A stretch of 64,000 nucleotides of DNA from Acidobacteria bacterium AB60 (GCA_008682415.1 VANK01000007.1:1-64000), one strand, 5' to 3'; counted from the stretch's first letter, positions 17,545 through 26,740 are shown. The notes: generated from the sequence alone by a model not told the origin. Numbers and translations: made by a program.

Positions 17545-18825
17545 ATGAAACTTTCCTGCGCGTTGATGGTTGGCCTTGCCGTAGCTGGTTCGGGGGCGCC
17601 GTTCGCCCTTGCCTTGGATGTTGCGCATCCGATTCACCACGCCCGTACTTCGCGGCTGTCGGAGGGGCACCGGGTGGCTCATCATGCCGCTACGGCGTCG
17701 TCTGTTTCCGCTCACAGGCAGCCAGTCGCGCACGGGGCAAAGCTCGGGAGCGGGGCCGGCACCATTCGGCGCGCCAGCTTGCGCGCTCACCATCATCACT
17801 ATTATGAGCGGTTTACCGCGAGCTCCTTTGCATCCAGTGACCAGTTCCTCGGCGATGTCGTGACCGGGGAAGATCCTGTCGTGCGCCAGGCGGCGATCGA
17901 CGCGCTGGGTGATATGAACGGCACAGCCGTGGTGATCGACCCAGCGAACGGCCGCATCCTCGCCATGGTGAATCAGAAGCTGGCGCTTTCGCCGGGCGCG
18001 GAGCCCTGCTCCACCATCAAGATCACGGTTGCCATGGCAGCCCTTGCCGAGGGCATTGTTAACCGTGACACCATGGTGCAACTTCCGGGCTTCCGCATGA
18101 ACATGACGCAAGCGCTGGCCAAGAGCAACAACCTTTACTTCGAGGAGCTTGGACGGGAGCTTGGGTTTGAGCGGGTTCGTCATTACGCCAATGAGTTTGG
18201 TCTTGGCGAGCTGGCCGGCTACAACATCCCCGGCGAGCAGCTCGGTGTCTATCCCGATCGTCCGCTTCCCGTTTCAGAAGGCGGGGTCGGACGGATGTGC
18301 AGCTTCGGCCAGGGCGTGTCGATGACCCCGCTCCAGTTAGGCGCCTACGTGGCGGCCCTCGCCAACGGAGGCACTCTCTACTATCTGCAGCATCCGACCA
18401 CTCCGGAAGAAGTCGCTGCTTTTGCGCCCCGTGTCAAGCGCACCCTGGACATTACCCGGTTTATTCCCGATCTGCAGGATGGCATGGCCGGCGCTGTGGA
18501 GTACGGCACCGCCCGGCGGCTGCGCACCAGCTTTGCGGAATTTCCGGTGTTCGGCAAGACCGGCACCTGCTCCGATAACGGCACGCGTTTCGGGTGGTTC
18601 GCCTCTTATTCGCAAGCTCCCCAAGGCTCGCTGGTTACCGTGTTCTTTCTGGAGGGCGGCCGACCGACCTTCGGCCCGCGGGCTGCAGAGCTGACCGGTG
18701 CCTTCTATCGTAACCTGTGGGACCACAATTACTTCGTCAACAAACCTGTTCAGGCGACGGCCAATGTTTCACCGGCACCTGCGGTGACGGCCCAGCCCGT
18801 ATCCGCCCAAGCCGCGAATCAGTAG
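17545..18825 (+). CDS. Transpeptidase-only penicillin-binding protein
   Basis: 426 residues. An N-terminal signal peptide (MKLSCALMVGLAVAGSGAPF) leads into a His/Ala-rich spacer of about 75 residues. The penicillin-binding transpeptidase domain spans ~105-400. The three active-site motifs are present: S156-T-I-K159, S194-N-N196 and K338-T-G340. There is no dimerisation or transglycosylase domain, so it is a small stand-alone DD-transpeptidase/carboxypeptidase-like enzyme acting in the periplasm. A class D beta-lactamase-like function is an alternative. It follows ftsZ after a terminator, has its own candidate promoter, and probably contributes to division or wall remodelling (inference). Confidence 0.85.
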   Translation: MKLSCALMVGLAVAGSGAPFALALDVAHPIHHARTSRLSEGHRVAHHAATASSVSAHRQPVAHGAKLGSGAGTIRRASLRAHHHHYYERFTASSFASSDQFLGDVVTGEDPVVRQAAIDALGDMNGTAVVIDPANGRILAMVNQKLALSPGAEPCSTIKITVAMAALAEGIVNRDTMVQLPGFRMNMTQALAKSNNLYFEELGRELGFERVRHYANEFGLGELAGYNIPGEQLGVYPDRPLPVSEGGVGRMCSFGQGVSMTPLQLGAYVAALANGGTLYYLQHPTTPEEVAAFAPRVKRTLDITRFIPDLQDGMAGAVEYGTARRLRTSFAEFPVFGKTGTCSDNGTRFGWFASYSQAPQGSLVTVFFLEGGRPTFGPRAAELTGAFYRNLWDHNYFVNKPVQATANVSPAPAVTAQPVSAQAANQ

Positions 18826-18846
18826 GTCAACAGGGTTATTTTCCGA

Positions 18847-18870
18847 GGCCGCCCGCTGGGCGGCCTTTTT
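18847..18870 (+). terminator. Intrinsic terminator of the PBP gene
   Basis: Perfect 8-bp stem GGCCGCCC / GGGCGGCC with a 3-nt loop and a run of five Ts, 21 bp after the stop codon. Confidence 0.93.
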
Positions 18871-19014
18871 GCTTGCAGGGCTCGTTCATAGCCATTCGGT
18901 GGATCCGTTGCGACGAAAGTGTGCCAGACTCATCCATAGAGTTGAAGGCCTTGATGGCTCCCGTCCCCTGGGGAGCAGTTGTCAATCCAGCAACGACCCG
19001 ATGGAGAGCAGTCC

Positions 19015-20019
19015 ATGGAACTCCCCACTCATATCCTCCTGACATACGGCTATTTCCTGCTCTTCGTCTGGGTGCTCGTGGAACAGCTTGGCGTGCCGCT
19101 GCCGGCCACCCCGGTCTTGCTCGCGGCGGGAGCCCTCTCGGCTGAGCGGCAGATCAGCTTCCCTGAAGCGCTCCTTTTTGGACTCGCCGCGTGCATCATT
19201 TCAGACACCGCGTGGTTCTTTATTGGCAAGCGTTACGGGCATCTCGTCTTGCGCCTGCTTTGCAAGATGTCATTGGAGCCCACGATCTGTGTCCGGCGGA
19301 CGGAAAGGTCGTTTGGAGTTCGGGGCCGGGTGACACTACTCTTCGCGAAATTTGTCCCTGGACTGGCTTCGCTCAGTTCGCCCGTGGCCGGACAAAGCGG
19401 GATGGCGTTTGGGGAGTTTCTGCTCTTTGATCTCCTCGGGGCGGCAATCTGGGTCAGCGCCCTTCTTTCAGGGGGCCGCATCTTTGGCGATGCGCTGAAG
19501 CGTGATCCCAGCTTGTTGAACTGGGTCGGCCGATTCTCAGGGGCCCTGCTGCTGCTCGGGGTGCTTGGGTTCTTTATCGCTCGCCTGTATCGCCGCCGGA
19601 TGGTGCTGCGGCGCCTGGTGGCTTCCCGCCTAGATCCCGAGGAATTGAAGCGGCAGCTGGACTCCGGTGAATCGGTGTATATCGTGGATCTGCGCCATCC
19701 CCTGGAGCTGCTGCCGGACCCCTTTACTCTGCCTGGAGCACTCCATGTCTCTCCAGAGGATCTAGCAAAGCGAGTTCATGAGATCCCGCGGGATAGGGAT
19801 ATCGTCCTCTATTGCACGTGCCCCAACGAGGCGACCGCAGCCACTACCGCGATGAAGCTGCACAAGCTCGGCATCGAACGAATCCGCCCGCTGCGCGGAG
19901 GCTTCGATGAGTGGAAGCGGCTCGGCTATCCCATGGATGCGATTCCGCCGGTGATTCCCGAGGTAGACCAGATCCGGGCGAGCATTCCTCAAGGGGGGCT
20001 CGTACAGCTCGAAGGCTGA
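19015..20019 (+). CDS. DedA-family membrane protein fused to a rhodanese domain
   Basis: 334 residues; the ATG at 19015 follows GATGGAGAGCAG. Residues 1-~195 are a DedA/SNARE-associated membrane domain with about five hydrophobic segments and the conserved LLFAKFVPGLASLSSPVAG loop. Residues ~215-325 form a rhodanese domain (VYIVDLRHPLELLPDPFTLPG) with the active-site cysteine in LYCTCPNEATA (Cys267). DedA proteins act in membrane lipid flipping and proton-motive homeostasis; rhodanese domains carry persulfide sulfur or sense redox. The fusion suggests a redox- or sulfur-linked control of the membrane domain, which is inference. It converges on the S53 peptidase 63 bp away. Confidence 0.88.
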   Translation: MELPTHILLTYGYFLLFVWVLVEQLGVPLPATPVLLAAGALSAERQISFPEALLFGLAACIISDTAWFFIGKRYGHLVLRLLCKMSLEPTICVRRTERSFGVRGRVTLLFAKFVPGLASLSSPVAGQSGMAFGEFLLFDLLGAAIWVSALLSGGRIFGDALKRDPSLLNWVGRFSGALLLLGVLGFFIARLYRRRMVLRRLVASRLDPEELKRQLDSGESVYIVDLRHPLELLPDPFTLPGALHVSPEDLAKRVHEIPRDRDIVLYCTCPNEATAATTAMKLHKLGIERIRPLRGGFDEWKRLGYPMDAIPPVIPEVDQIRASIPQGGLVQLEG

Positions 20020-20082
20020 CAGGCGGCGGAATCCGTCATGGGCACAGTCCGGGGACTAGGACCACGCCCATGACCGCGGGCG

Positions 20083-21231
20083 TTATCCGGTAACCTGGCC
20101 GGTTGGGCTGTGTCCGGAGGCCTGCGTAAACAGCGACGCAATCCTGGAACCGATTGGTGAGCCGACTCCGCTGCATGGATCGGGTCCTGGAGCCGCACTG
20201 TACAGTCCGTTGTCGCCCACAGTGATGTCGTTGAAGGCGGTTTGGTTCTCCCAGAGGGTCGGGGTGACAAATCCCAGCTTCGTCCCAAATGAGGCGAACA
20301 GACCCGCGAAGAGCGGAGCCACGGCGCTCGTCCCGCCCACGATTGTGGACGAGCCGTGCACGAAGATTTGGTATCCGGAGTTCGGATCCGCGTCCGCCGC
20401 TACATCCGGCACCATGCGTCCTGTTCCCCCCGTGGTCCCGGTTGGAGGAGGAGGGGCGTTGGCCTGCCAGCTCTGCGGCGGGAAAACGGTTGAGTAGCCC
20501 CCGCCCGTACCCTCTCCGTCCGTCTGCCCTGGATTATCGTTCCATACCGTCTCCTGGCTGGTGGTCTTGAAGGTTCCCCCGCAGCCGATGACATGCGGAC
20601 AGGACGATGGTACGTCGACGTTGGCCGGAGTGGACCCGCCGTCGCCGGAGTCGTTGTCGCCAGAAGCGGCGAACACCACCATGCCCAACTGGGTTGCGGT
20701 GGAGGCAGCCGTCTCCATCTGTTGCGCTGCTGTAGTTCCCCACATGGCCTCGTCCGCGCCCCAACTGATGGAGCACACGTCGCAGCCGTCCTGGGCGGCC
20801 TTTTGGACCGCGCTCGCAATGTCTTGCGACCAATACATGCGGATGGTGGCAGGTTTGCCCGTGGCGGCAAAATAGGCGGCAGCTGCGACCTCGATGTCTA
20901 GGGCCACCTCAATATCCGCGTCGTTGGAAGAGCCCACCGCCTGGTTCGGGCTGTTCTTTGTTCCGTCGACCGACACATCGGTGATCTTGGGGCTCGGCTG
21001 ATTGATGGACTGGAAATAGCTGTCGATATCGGATTGAACCCAGCCACCACCCAGTTCCACAATCGCGATTACGCCTCCGCCGGCCAGGCCGGACGGCCAG
21101 TCGTAGGCCTTGCAGAGATCATTTACGGCCCAGGTGTTGGAGGTCGCAGCGAGAGCAGGCACAACTCGCCGAACTTGCGAGGGTAGCTTGAAATAGGGTT
21201 TGCAGCGCACCGTGGCGGGGGAAGGGGGCAC
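20083..21231 (-). CDS. S53 (sedolisin/kumamolisin-like) serine peptidase lacking a propeptide
   Basis: 382 residues from a GTG with a GGAG site 8 bp upstream. It follows the mature kumamolisin domain almost end to end. The catalytic set is Glu108, Asp112 (DIEVALDIE), Asp192 (GDND, oxyanion) and nucleophile Ser302 in GGTSAVAPLFAG. The calcium site is NDITVGDNG (Asp335) and the GSPIGSRI ending is also present. Known sedolisins carry an N-terminal prosegment of roughly 180 residues that is needed for folding and is cleaved off. Here only ~30 residues precede the catalytic domain, and no signal peptide is evident. The active site is intact, so the gene is not obviously dead. Acid-stable secreted endopeptidase would be the usual family role. 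Confidence 0.88.
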   Translation of the reverse strand: MPPSPATVRCKPYFKLPSQVRRVVPALAATSNTWAVNDLCKAYDWPSGLAGGGVIAIVELGGGWVQSDIDSYFQSINQPSPKITDVSVDGTKNSPNQAVGSSNDADIEVALDIEVAAAAYFAATGKPATIRMYWSQDIASAVQKAAQDGCDVCSISWGADEAMWGTTAAQQMETAASTATQLGMVVFAASGDNDSGDGGSTPANVDVPSSCPHVIGCGGTFKTTSQETVWNDNPGQTDGEGTGGGYSTVFPPQSWQANAPPPPTGTTGGTGRMVPDVAADADPNSGYQIFVHGSSTIVGGTSAVAPLFAGLFASFGTKLGFVTPTLWENQTAFNDITVGDNGLYSAAPGPDPCSGVGSPIGSRIASLFTQASGHSPTGQVTG

Positions 21232-21379
21232 GAGAGGGTCTCCTTTTCAGGCTTAGATTCAAGTTCTGGCTGGGAGTATGGCACGGGCCGGCCAACCAGA
21301 ACAAAGGATGACGTCTCGCCCTGTCCCGAGGCGCTGGTAAGCCCAAGCTTTACCATGGATTGCAGGAGAACTCACCGCA

Positions 21380-22996
21380 TTGGCCTACGACGATCTGCGC
21401 GACTGGATCAAAGCGCTGGAGAAACAAGGCGAGCTCAAGCGCATTCGAGAAGAGGTATCGCCGGAACTGGAAATCACGGAGATCACCGATCGCATTTCCA
21501 AGATCGGTTCCAGCAAGGACCTGCGTATGCCGGCGGGAAACAAGTATCAGCCCGGCGGTCCGGCTCTCCTGTTTGAAAACATCAAGGGCCATCCAGGACA
21601 CAAGGTGTTCATCAATCAGTTCGGCAGTGAGCGCCGCATGGCCCTGGCGCTCGGGGTAGAACATATCGACGAGATTGCCGACCGCATCTCCGGCCTGATG
21701 AACGTAAAGGCGCCGGCAGGTCTTTTCGACAAGTTGAAGATGCTGCCCCAACTCGGTGCGCTCACCGCTGCTTTCCCGAAGATCGTCAGCTCAAAAGAGG
21801 CCCGCTGCAAGGAGGTTGTACTTCGGGAAGGCTTGGACCTGAACCAGTTCCCCATCCTGAAGTGCTGGCCTCACGACGGTGGCCGCTTCATCACTTTGCC
21901 GTGCGTGCACACGCGTAACCCGAATACCGGCAAGCGCAATATTGGCATGTACCGGATGCAGATTTATGACGGCCAGACGACCGGAATGCATTGGCAACGG
22001 CAAAAGGTGGCAGCCGAACACTTCCGCGAGGCTATGCGGGCGGCAACCTCGTCACCGGCAGACCGCGTCGCCGCGATGGCTGAGTCTGCCGGGGGAACCG
22101 TCTCCTTTCCCGCGGCTCCGGTTGGAGGGCTTCCGCAAATTGCCCTCGGCAATTGGAAAGACCGGAAGCTTGAAGTTGCGGTGGCCATCGGGACCGACCC
22201 CGCGCTTACCTTTTCCGCCATCGTTCCCGCCCCGCCCGAAGTCGAAGAATTCATGATTGCGGGGTTTCTGCGTGGCAAGCCGGTCGAGATCGTGAAATGC
22301 GAAACAGTCGACCTGGAGGTGCCCGCTCAGGCCGAGATCATCCTCGAGGGTTACGTGGAATTGGGCGAGTTGCGCACCGAAGGCCCCTTTGGCGATCACA
22401 CGGGGTTCTACACCATGACGGATGAGTACCCGGTCTTTCATCTCACCTGCATCACGCACCGCCGCGATCCGATCTACGCTGCGACGATTGTGGGCAAGCC
22501 GCCCATGGAAGACGCCTGGATGGGAAAGGCTGTCGAGCGCATCTTCCTGCCGGCCATGAAGATGACAATCCCCGAGATCGTCGACATCAATCTCCCAGTC
22601 GAGGGCGTCTTTCATAACCTGATGCTGGTCTCGATCAAGAAGAGTTATCCAGGCCAGGCGCGGAAAGTCATGAATGCGATCTGGTCTCTTGGCCAGGCAA
22701 TGTTCACCAAGTGCATCGTGGTCGTGGACGAAGACTGTGACGTGCAGGATGTGGGCGAGGTTGTCTTGCGCGTCGCCAACAACATCGACCCAGAGCGCGA
22801 TCTTCAGTTCACCCTCGGGCCGGTCGACTCGCTCGATCATGCTTCCCGGCTGCCCAACTATGGAAGCAAGGTGGGAATTGACGCCACGCGCAAATGGCGC
22901 GCCGAGGGCTTCGAGAGGCCCTGGCCGGCCATGATTGAGATGGATGCGGCGACAAAAGCCCGGGTGGATGCGATTTGGGCGAAATTGGGTCTCTAG
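21380..22996 (+). CDS. ubiD: UbiD-family prenylated-FMN decarboxylase
   Basis: 538 residues from a TTG with GGAGAA upstream. UbiD enzymes decarboxylate aromatic or alpha,beta-unsaturated acids using prenylated FMN and a metal. The cofactor/metal region RNPNTGKRNIGMYRMQIYDG and the catalytic segment RTEGPFGDHTGFYTMTDEYPVF are both clear. KPPMEDAWMGKAVERIFLP near the middle and the C-terminal DATRKWRAEGFERPWP are family hallmarks. The substrate is likely a quinone precursor (4-hydroxy-3-polyprenylbenzoate or a menaquinone-pathway acid), but no quinone gene or UbiX partner is next to it. Confidence 0.92.
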   Translation: MAYDDLRDWIKALEKQGELKRIREEVSPELEITEITDRISKIGSSKDLRMPAGNKYQPGGPALLFENIKGHPGHKVFINQFGSERRMALALGVEHIDEIADRISGLMNVKAPAGLFDKLKMLPQLGALTAAFPKIVSSKEARCKEVVLREGLDLNQFPILKCWPHDGGRFITLPCVHTRNPNTGKRNIGMYRMQIYDGQTTGMHWQRQKVAAEHFREAMRAATSSPADRVAAMAESAGGTVSFPAAPVGGLPQIALGNWKDRKLEVAVAIGTDPALTFSAIVPAPPEVEEFMIAGFLRGKPVEIVKCETVDLEVPAQAEIILEGYVELGELRTEGPFGDHTGFYTMTDEYPVFHLTCITHRRDPIYAATIVGKPPMEDAWMGKAVERIFLPAMKMTIPEIVDINLPVEGVFHNLMLVSIKKSYPGQARKVMNAIWSLGQAMFTKCIVVVDEDCDVQDVGEVVLRVANNIDPERDLQFTLGPVDSLDHASRLPNYGSKVGIDATRKWRAEGFERPWPAMIEMDAATKARVDAIWAKLGL

Positions 22997-23011
22997 CAGG
23001 GCAGGGCCTGT

Positions 23012-23041
23012 TTCGAGGCGCATTGGCGGAGGCGCCTCGAA
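23012..23041. terminator. Bidirectional hairpin between ubiD and lolA
   Basis: Perfect 10-bp stem TTCGAGGCGC / GCGCCTCGAA with a 10-nt loop, flanked by GGGC/GCCC that can extend the stem with a bulge. It lies in the 49-bp gap between two converging stop codons. There is no T-tract, so it may work as a hairpin or Rho-assisted terminator. Confidence 0.55.
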
Positions 23042-23045
23042 GCCC

Positions 23046-23723
23046 TCAGACGGGGGGCGGAGCATCGACTACGGGGATGCCTGCCGGCGGCGTGAAATGA
23101 AAGGCCCCTGCGGGGATGCCGACATTCGTCTGCTCGTCGGTGAACGTGAACCGGGTGATCGCGCCCTCTCCCCCCTCGATCTCAATGCCGGTGATGACCC
23201 CGTCCACGGTGGCGGTGATGGCGATGCGGGGAACGCGTTTCTCCTGACCTTTGGGCTGGCCCGTCAACGTAAAGCTCCCGTTTGTGCCAGGAGACGCTGT
23301 GAGATGCGTCAGTTCCTTTTCGAGCTGGGTGTGGCCGAGAAGGAAGCGCAGGGGCGAGCGCAGGTCGTCGAGCTGCTTGGCGGGCAGACGCTGGACTTGC
23401 GGGTCGCCTTGTGCGTAGAACCAGGCATATTTGCCGTCGAGCAGGAAGAGCTTGGAGCGAGGGGCGGTATAGTCCCATCGCATGTGACCGGGCTTTTCGA
23501 GCAGCAGCGTGCCGCTCTCATGGCGGTGCATGCCCAGACCATCGTAGCTCTCGGAGAAGCCAGCCTTCAGCGAGTGAAGCTGGTTATAGTGATGATCGAC
23601 ACGTTGCGCCAGAACGTGCACGTCGAGGGTCGATTTTTGGGCGGGAACGGCAGTGACGGCGCAAAGGATCGCGGCAGCAAGCAGACGCAGACTGCCGCTC
23701 AGTTTCGGGAGCCCCAGCGTCAT
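23046..23723 (-). CDS. lolA: LolA-like outer-membrane lipoprotein carrier
   Basis: 225 residues with a signal peptide (LRLLAAAILCAVTAVPAQ). The LolA/LolB fold is visible as YNQLHSLKAGFSESYDGLGMHRHESGTLLLEKPGHMRWDY, seen here as two adjoining blocks, followed by KLFLLDGKYAWFYAQGDPQVQRLP. LolA shuttles lipoproteins across the periplasm from LolCDE to LolB. The start ATG overlaps the stop of the pilin gene by 4 bp (ATGA), so the two are translationally coupled. A related role in a specialised lipid/lipoprotein transfer cannot be excluded. Confidence 0.88.
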   Translation of the reverse strand: MTLGLPKLSGSLRLLAAAILCAVTAVPAQKSTLDVHVLAQRVDHHYNQLHSLKAGFSESYDGLGMHRHESGTLLLEKPGHMRWDYTAPRSKLFLLDGKYAWFYAQGDPQVQRLPAKQLDDLRSPLRFLLGHTQLEKELTHLTASPGTNGSFTLTGQPKGQEKRVPRIAITATVDGVITGIEIEGGEGAITRFTFTDEQTNVGIPAGAFHFTPPAGIPVVDAPPPV

Positions 23724-24259
23724 TGGCTCAGGTTCTGGGTGCAGTTCGTGCCGCCGGTCGGATCGTACTTGATGGCGCCGAACTGGTCACTGCAGAAGGT
23801 GCGATTTCCGGTTTGTCCAACGGTGAGTGGAGTTGCCGTGACGCTGTACCCGGTAATGCGGTCGGTGCCGTTGTTGTTGACCTTGGTGCAGTTGCCGATG
23901 GCGAAGCTGTAGCCGGACTTGATGCCGGTGGCAAGGTCGGTCTGCAGTACCTGGGCGTTGGTCGGCGAGGGCGCTCCCGACTTAGGATCCCCGCCCAACG
24001 CCGTGAGCGAGCAGGCGTAGCCGTTGGCCGGGTAGGTCGACTCGTACTGGCTCTGCGCCATGTTGATTGCCTTGATGGAGGCGATCGCCGAGGTCTCGTT
24101 GGCGTATCGCTTCATGTTTCCCATGGTGGGAATGGCAATGAGCATAAGGATGGCAATAATGGCCATCACGATCAGCAATTCCATCAAGGTGAAGCCATTG
24201 GGCTTATCCCGGCGGCGGTCGTCGCGGCGTCGGCGGCTGATATTCGGCGTGCTTGTCAT
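23720..24259 (-). CDS. Type IV pilin-like prepilin (type II/IV pseudopilin)
   Basis: 179 residues from the ATG at 24259. The leader is basic (RRRRDDRRRDKPNG) and the prepilin peptidase site is Gly22-Phe23, with the +5 glutamate Glu27 and the hydrophobic helix FTLMELLIVMAIIAILML. The head domain has Cys residues at NGYACSL, IGNCTK, FCSDQ and NCTQ that could form two disulfides. It resembles GspG/PilE-type subunits. No assembly ATPase or secretin gene is nearby, so it is an orphan locus. An upstream in-frame ATG at 24277 is possible. Confidence 0.88.
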   Translation of the reverse strand: MTSTPNISRRRRDDRRRDKPNGFTLMELLIVMAIIAILMLIAIPTMGNMKRYANETSAIASIKAINMAQSQYESTYPANGYACSLTALGGDPKSGAPSPTNAQVLQTDLATGIKSGYSFAIGNCTKVNNNGTDRITGYSVTATPLTVGQTGNRTFCSDQFGAIKYDPTGGTNCTQNLSQ

Positions 24260-24532
24260 CGGATCTGATGCCCTCATTGGGCGCGCCGCCCCAGCGGCCA
24301 CCCGACCAAATCGTACAACGTATGGACGCGCGAGGGAAAGGTAACGTTCGGGGGATGGGGCCGAGGCGAATGCGAGTGCGCTGTATGCCGACGGTTCAAG
24401 AACTGACGTTGCAAAGGCAAATCCTACCGAGTACTGGTGCAGCATGCTGGAGGACCCGGCCTTCCCTGCTACCTCCGGACCTTGGATTTTGGTGTGTTAC
24501 CCTTCGCTGTTCACATCATTGGAGGATGGGCC

Positions 24533-26740
24533 GTGCCTGAGCGCTGGTACTCTGCAAAATCGATTTTTCTTTTAGCTCTTCTCTGTGTTTGCCTTGACCC
24601 GCTGCTCCGGGCGCAGGTCGATTATCCGTTTCGGGATCCCAAGCTAGGCGATGATGCGCGGATAGCCGACCTTCTGGGACGGCTGACGTTGGCGGAGAAG
24701 GTGACGCTGATGTCGAATGCCCCGAAGTTCGAGCGGCTCAAGCTTCAGTTTTCCGGACAGGTGGAGGGGCTGCACGGACTGGCGCTGGGCGGTCCCGGCG
24801 GATGGGGGCCGCGGGGACGGCAGCCGTTGCCCACAACCACGTTCCCGCAGGAGAAGGGGCTCGGGAACACCTGGGATCCCGAGTTGATGACGAAGATCGG
24901 GGCGCTCGAGGGGCAGGAGGCGCGGTACTACTACCAGAATCCCGTGTTCAGTTTCGGGGGAGTGGTGGTGCGAGCGCCAAATGCCGACCTGAGTCGGGAT
25001 CCCCGGTGGGGACGCACCGAGGAGTCGATGGGCGAGGACCCATACCTTGTTGGGACGATGGTGGTCGCCTTTGCGAAGGGGCTGCAGGGTCCCGACTCGA
25101 AGCACTGGCAGGCTGCATCGCTGATGAAGCACTTCCTGGCCAACGAGAACGAGGAGAAGCGGGATTCGAGTTCGTCAGATTTCGACGAGCGGCTGTTCCG
25201 GGAATACTACTCGGTTCCGTTCCGGATGGGATTTGAGGAGGGCGGCTCACGAGCGGTCATGGCTGCTTACAACTCATGGAACGGCACCCCCATGATGATC
25301 CACCCGGTTCTCAAGGACGTGATGATCAAAGAATGGGGCAATGATGGGCTCATCTGCACCGACGGCGGCGCACTGGGGCTGCTGATCAGTTCCCACAAGA
25401 CCTTTCCGGACAAGGAAAAAGGCTCGGCGGCGGCGGTGAAGGCGGGGATCAACCACTTCCTCGACCGCTATCAGGACGACCTGACCAAGGCCCTGAAAGA
25501 CGGTCTGGTGGCGGAGGCCGATATGGACGCGGCGCTCAAGAACCTGCTGCGCGTTTACCTGAAGCTGGGCGAGATGGATCCCCCCGGAGTCGATCCATAC
25601 GCCAATATCGGTAAGTCCAGCGATGGAACGGCGCCTCCCTGGGACCAGGCTTCCAGCAGGGAACTGGTGCGCAAGGCGACTGACGAATCGATTGTGCTGC
25701 TCAAGAATGAGAAAAACACCCTCCCGTTGGACAGGAACAAACTGAAGACCATTGCGGTGATCGGTCCCTGGACGGACCAGGTGCTGCTCGACTGGTACTC
25801 GGGAACGCCTCCTTACGCCGTGAGCATTCTGCAGGGAATCAAGGAGTCGGCGGGCAAGGGAGTGAACGTGCTGTACAGCGACGGCTCAAATGTGGACGAA
25901 GCGAAGGATCTCGCAAGGAAGGCCGATCTCGCGTTGGTTGTCGTGGGCAATCATCCCACCTGCAACGCGGGGTGGAATCAATGCCCGGTGCCATCCAACG
26001 GCAAAGAGAGCGTGGACCGCAAAACGATTGTGCTGGAGCAGGAGGAGTTGGTGAAGGCGGTCTTTGCCGTGAATCCTCACACGATCGAGGTGCTGCGGTC
26101 GAGCTTCCCCTATGCAATCGTGTGGAGTCAGCAGAACCTGCCAGCCATCGTGCACATGACACTCAACAGTCAGGAGGAGGGGCATGGGCTGGCCGACGTG
26201 CTCTTTGGCGACTACTCTCCCGCAGGGCGTCTGGGGCAGACATGGCCGACTGGGGACGCTCAGCTGCTTCCGATGATGGACTACAACCTGCTGCACGGTC
26301 GCACGTACCTGTACTCGAAAGAGAAGCCGCTATACCCGTTCGGATTCGGTCTCAGCTACACGTCGTTCGCGTATGAAGGGCTCACGCTCAGCGCACCGAA
26401 GGCGAATGCAGATGCAACGGTACAGGTCAGTGTAAGAGTAAAGAACACTGGCAAGCGAGCGGGTGACGAGGTGGTGCAGCTTTATGTGCAGCATCTAGGC
26501 TCCAAGGTGGAGCGCCCACAGATCGAGCTAAAGGGTTTTCGCCGTATTCATCTGGAACCCGGCGGCATGCAGGCTGTCACCCTGGATTTGAAGCCGCGCG
26601 ATCTGGCCTACTGGGACACGGCGGCACATGCATGGCGCGTGGAACCGGAGCCCGTCCGGATATTGGCTGGCGGGTCCAGCGATAACCTGCCGGTGCAGGC
26701 CACTCTTGAAGTGACGAGCAGTGGAGAGTACAAGCCGTAA
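24533..26740 (+). CDS. Glycoside hydrolase family 3 (beta-glucosidase-like), exported
   Basis: 735 residues from a GTG with GGAGG 7 bp upstream; this start gives a clean signal peptide (KSIFLLALLCVCLDPLLRAQ). Order: GH3 N-terminal TIM barrel (APNADLSRDPRWGRTEESMG and the KHFLANENE segment), then the nucleophile aspartate Asp277 in LICTDGGALG. The GH3 C-terminal alpha/beta domain (SIVLLKNEKNTLPL) and a fibronectin III-like end (YPFGFGLSYTSFAYE ... RAGDEVVQLYV) follow. It should hydrolyse beta-glucosides or xylosides in the periplasm or outside. The residue after the nucleophile is Gly instead of the more usual Trp. Confidence 0.93.
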   Translation: MPERWYSAKSIFLLALLCVCLDPLLRAQVDYPFRDPKLGDDARIADLLGRLTLAEKVTLMSNAPKFERLKLQFSGQVEGLHGLALGGPGGWGPRGRQPLPTTTFPQEKGLGNTWDPELMTKIGALEGQEARYYYQNPVFSFGGVVVRAPNADLSRDPRWGRTEESMGEDPYLVGTMVVAFAKGLQGPDSKHWQAASLMKHFLANENEEKRDSSSSDFDERLFREYYSVPFRMGFEEGGSRAVMAAYNSWNGTPMMIHPVLKDVMIKEWGNDGLICTDGGALGLLISSHKTFPDKEKGSAAAVKAGINHFLDRYQDDLTKALKDGLVAEADMDAALKNLLRVYLKLGEMDPPGVDPYANIGKSSDGTAPPWDQASSRELVRKATDESIVLLKNEKNTLPLDRNKLKTIAVIGPWTDQVLLDWYSGTPPYAVSILQGIKESAGKGVNVLYSDGSNVDEAKDLARKADLALVVVGNHPTCNAGWNQCPVPSNGKESVDRKTIVLEQEELVKAVFAVNPHTIEVLRSSFPYAIVWSQQNLPAIVHMTLNSQEEGHGLADVLFGDYSPAGRLGQTWPTGDAQLLPMMDYNLLHGRTYLYSKEKPLYPFGFGLSYTSFAYEGLTLSAPKANADATVQVSVRVKNTGKRAGDEVVQLYVQHLGSKVERPQIELKGFRRIHLEPGGMQAVTLDLKPRDLAYWDTAAHAWRVEPEPVRILAGGSSDNLPVQATLEVTSSGEYKP

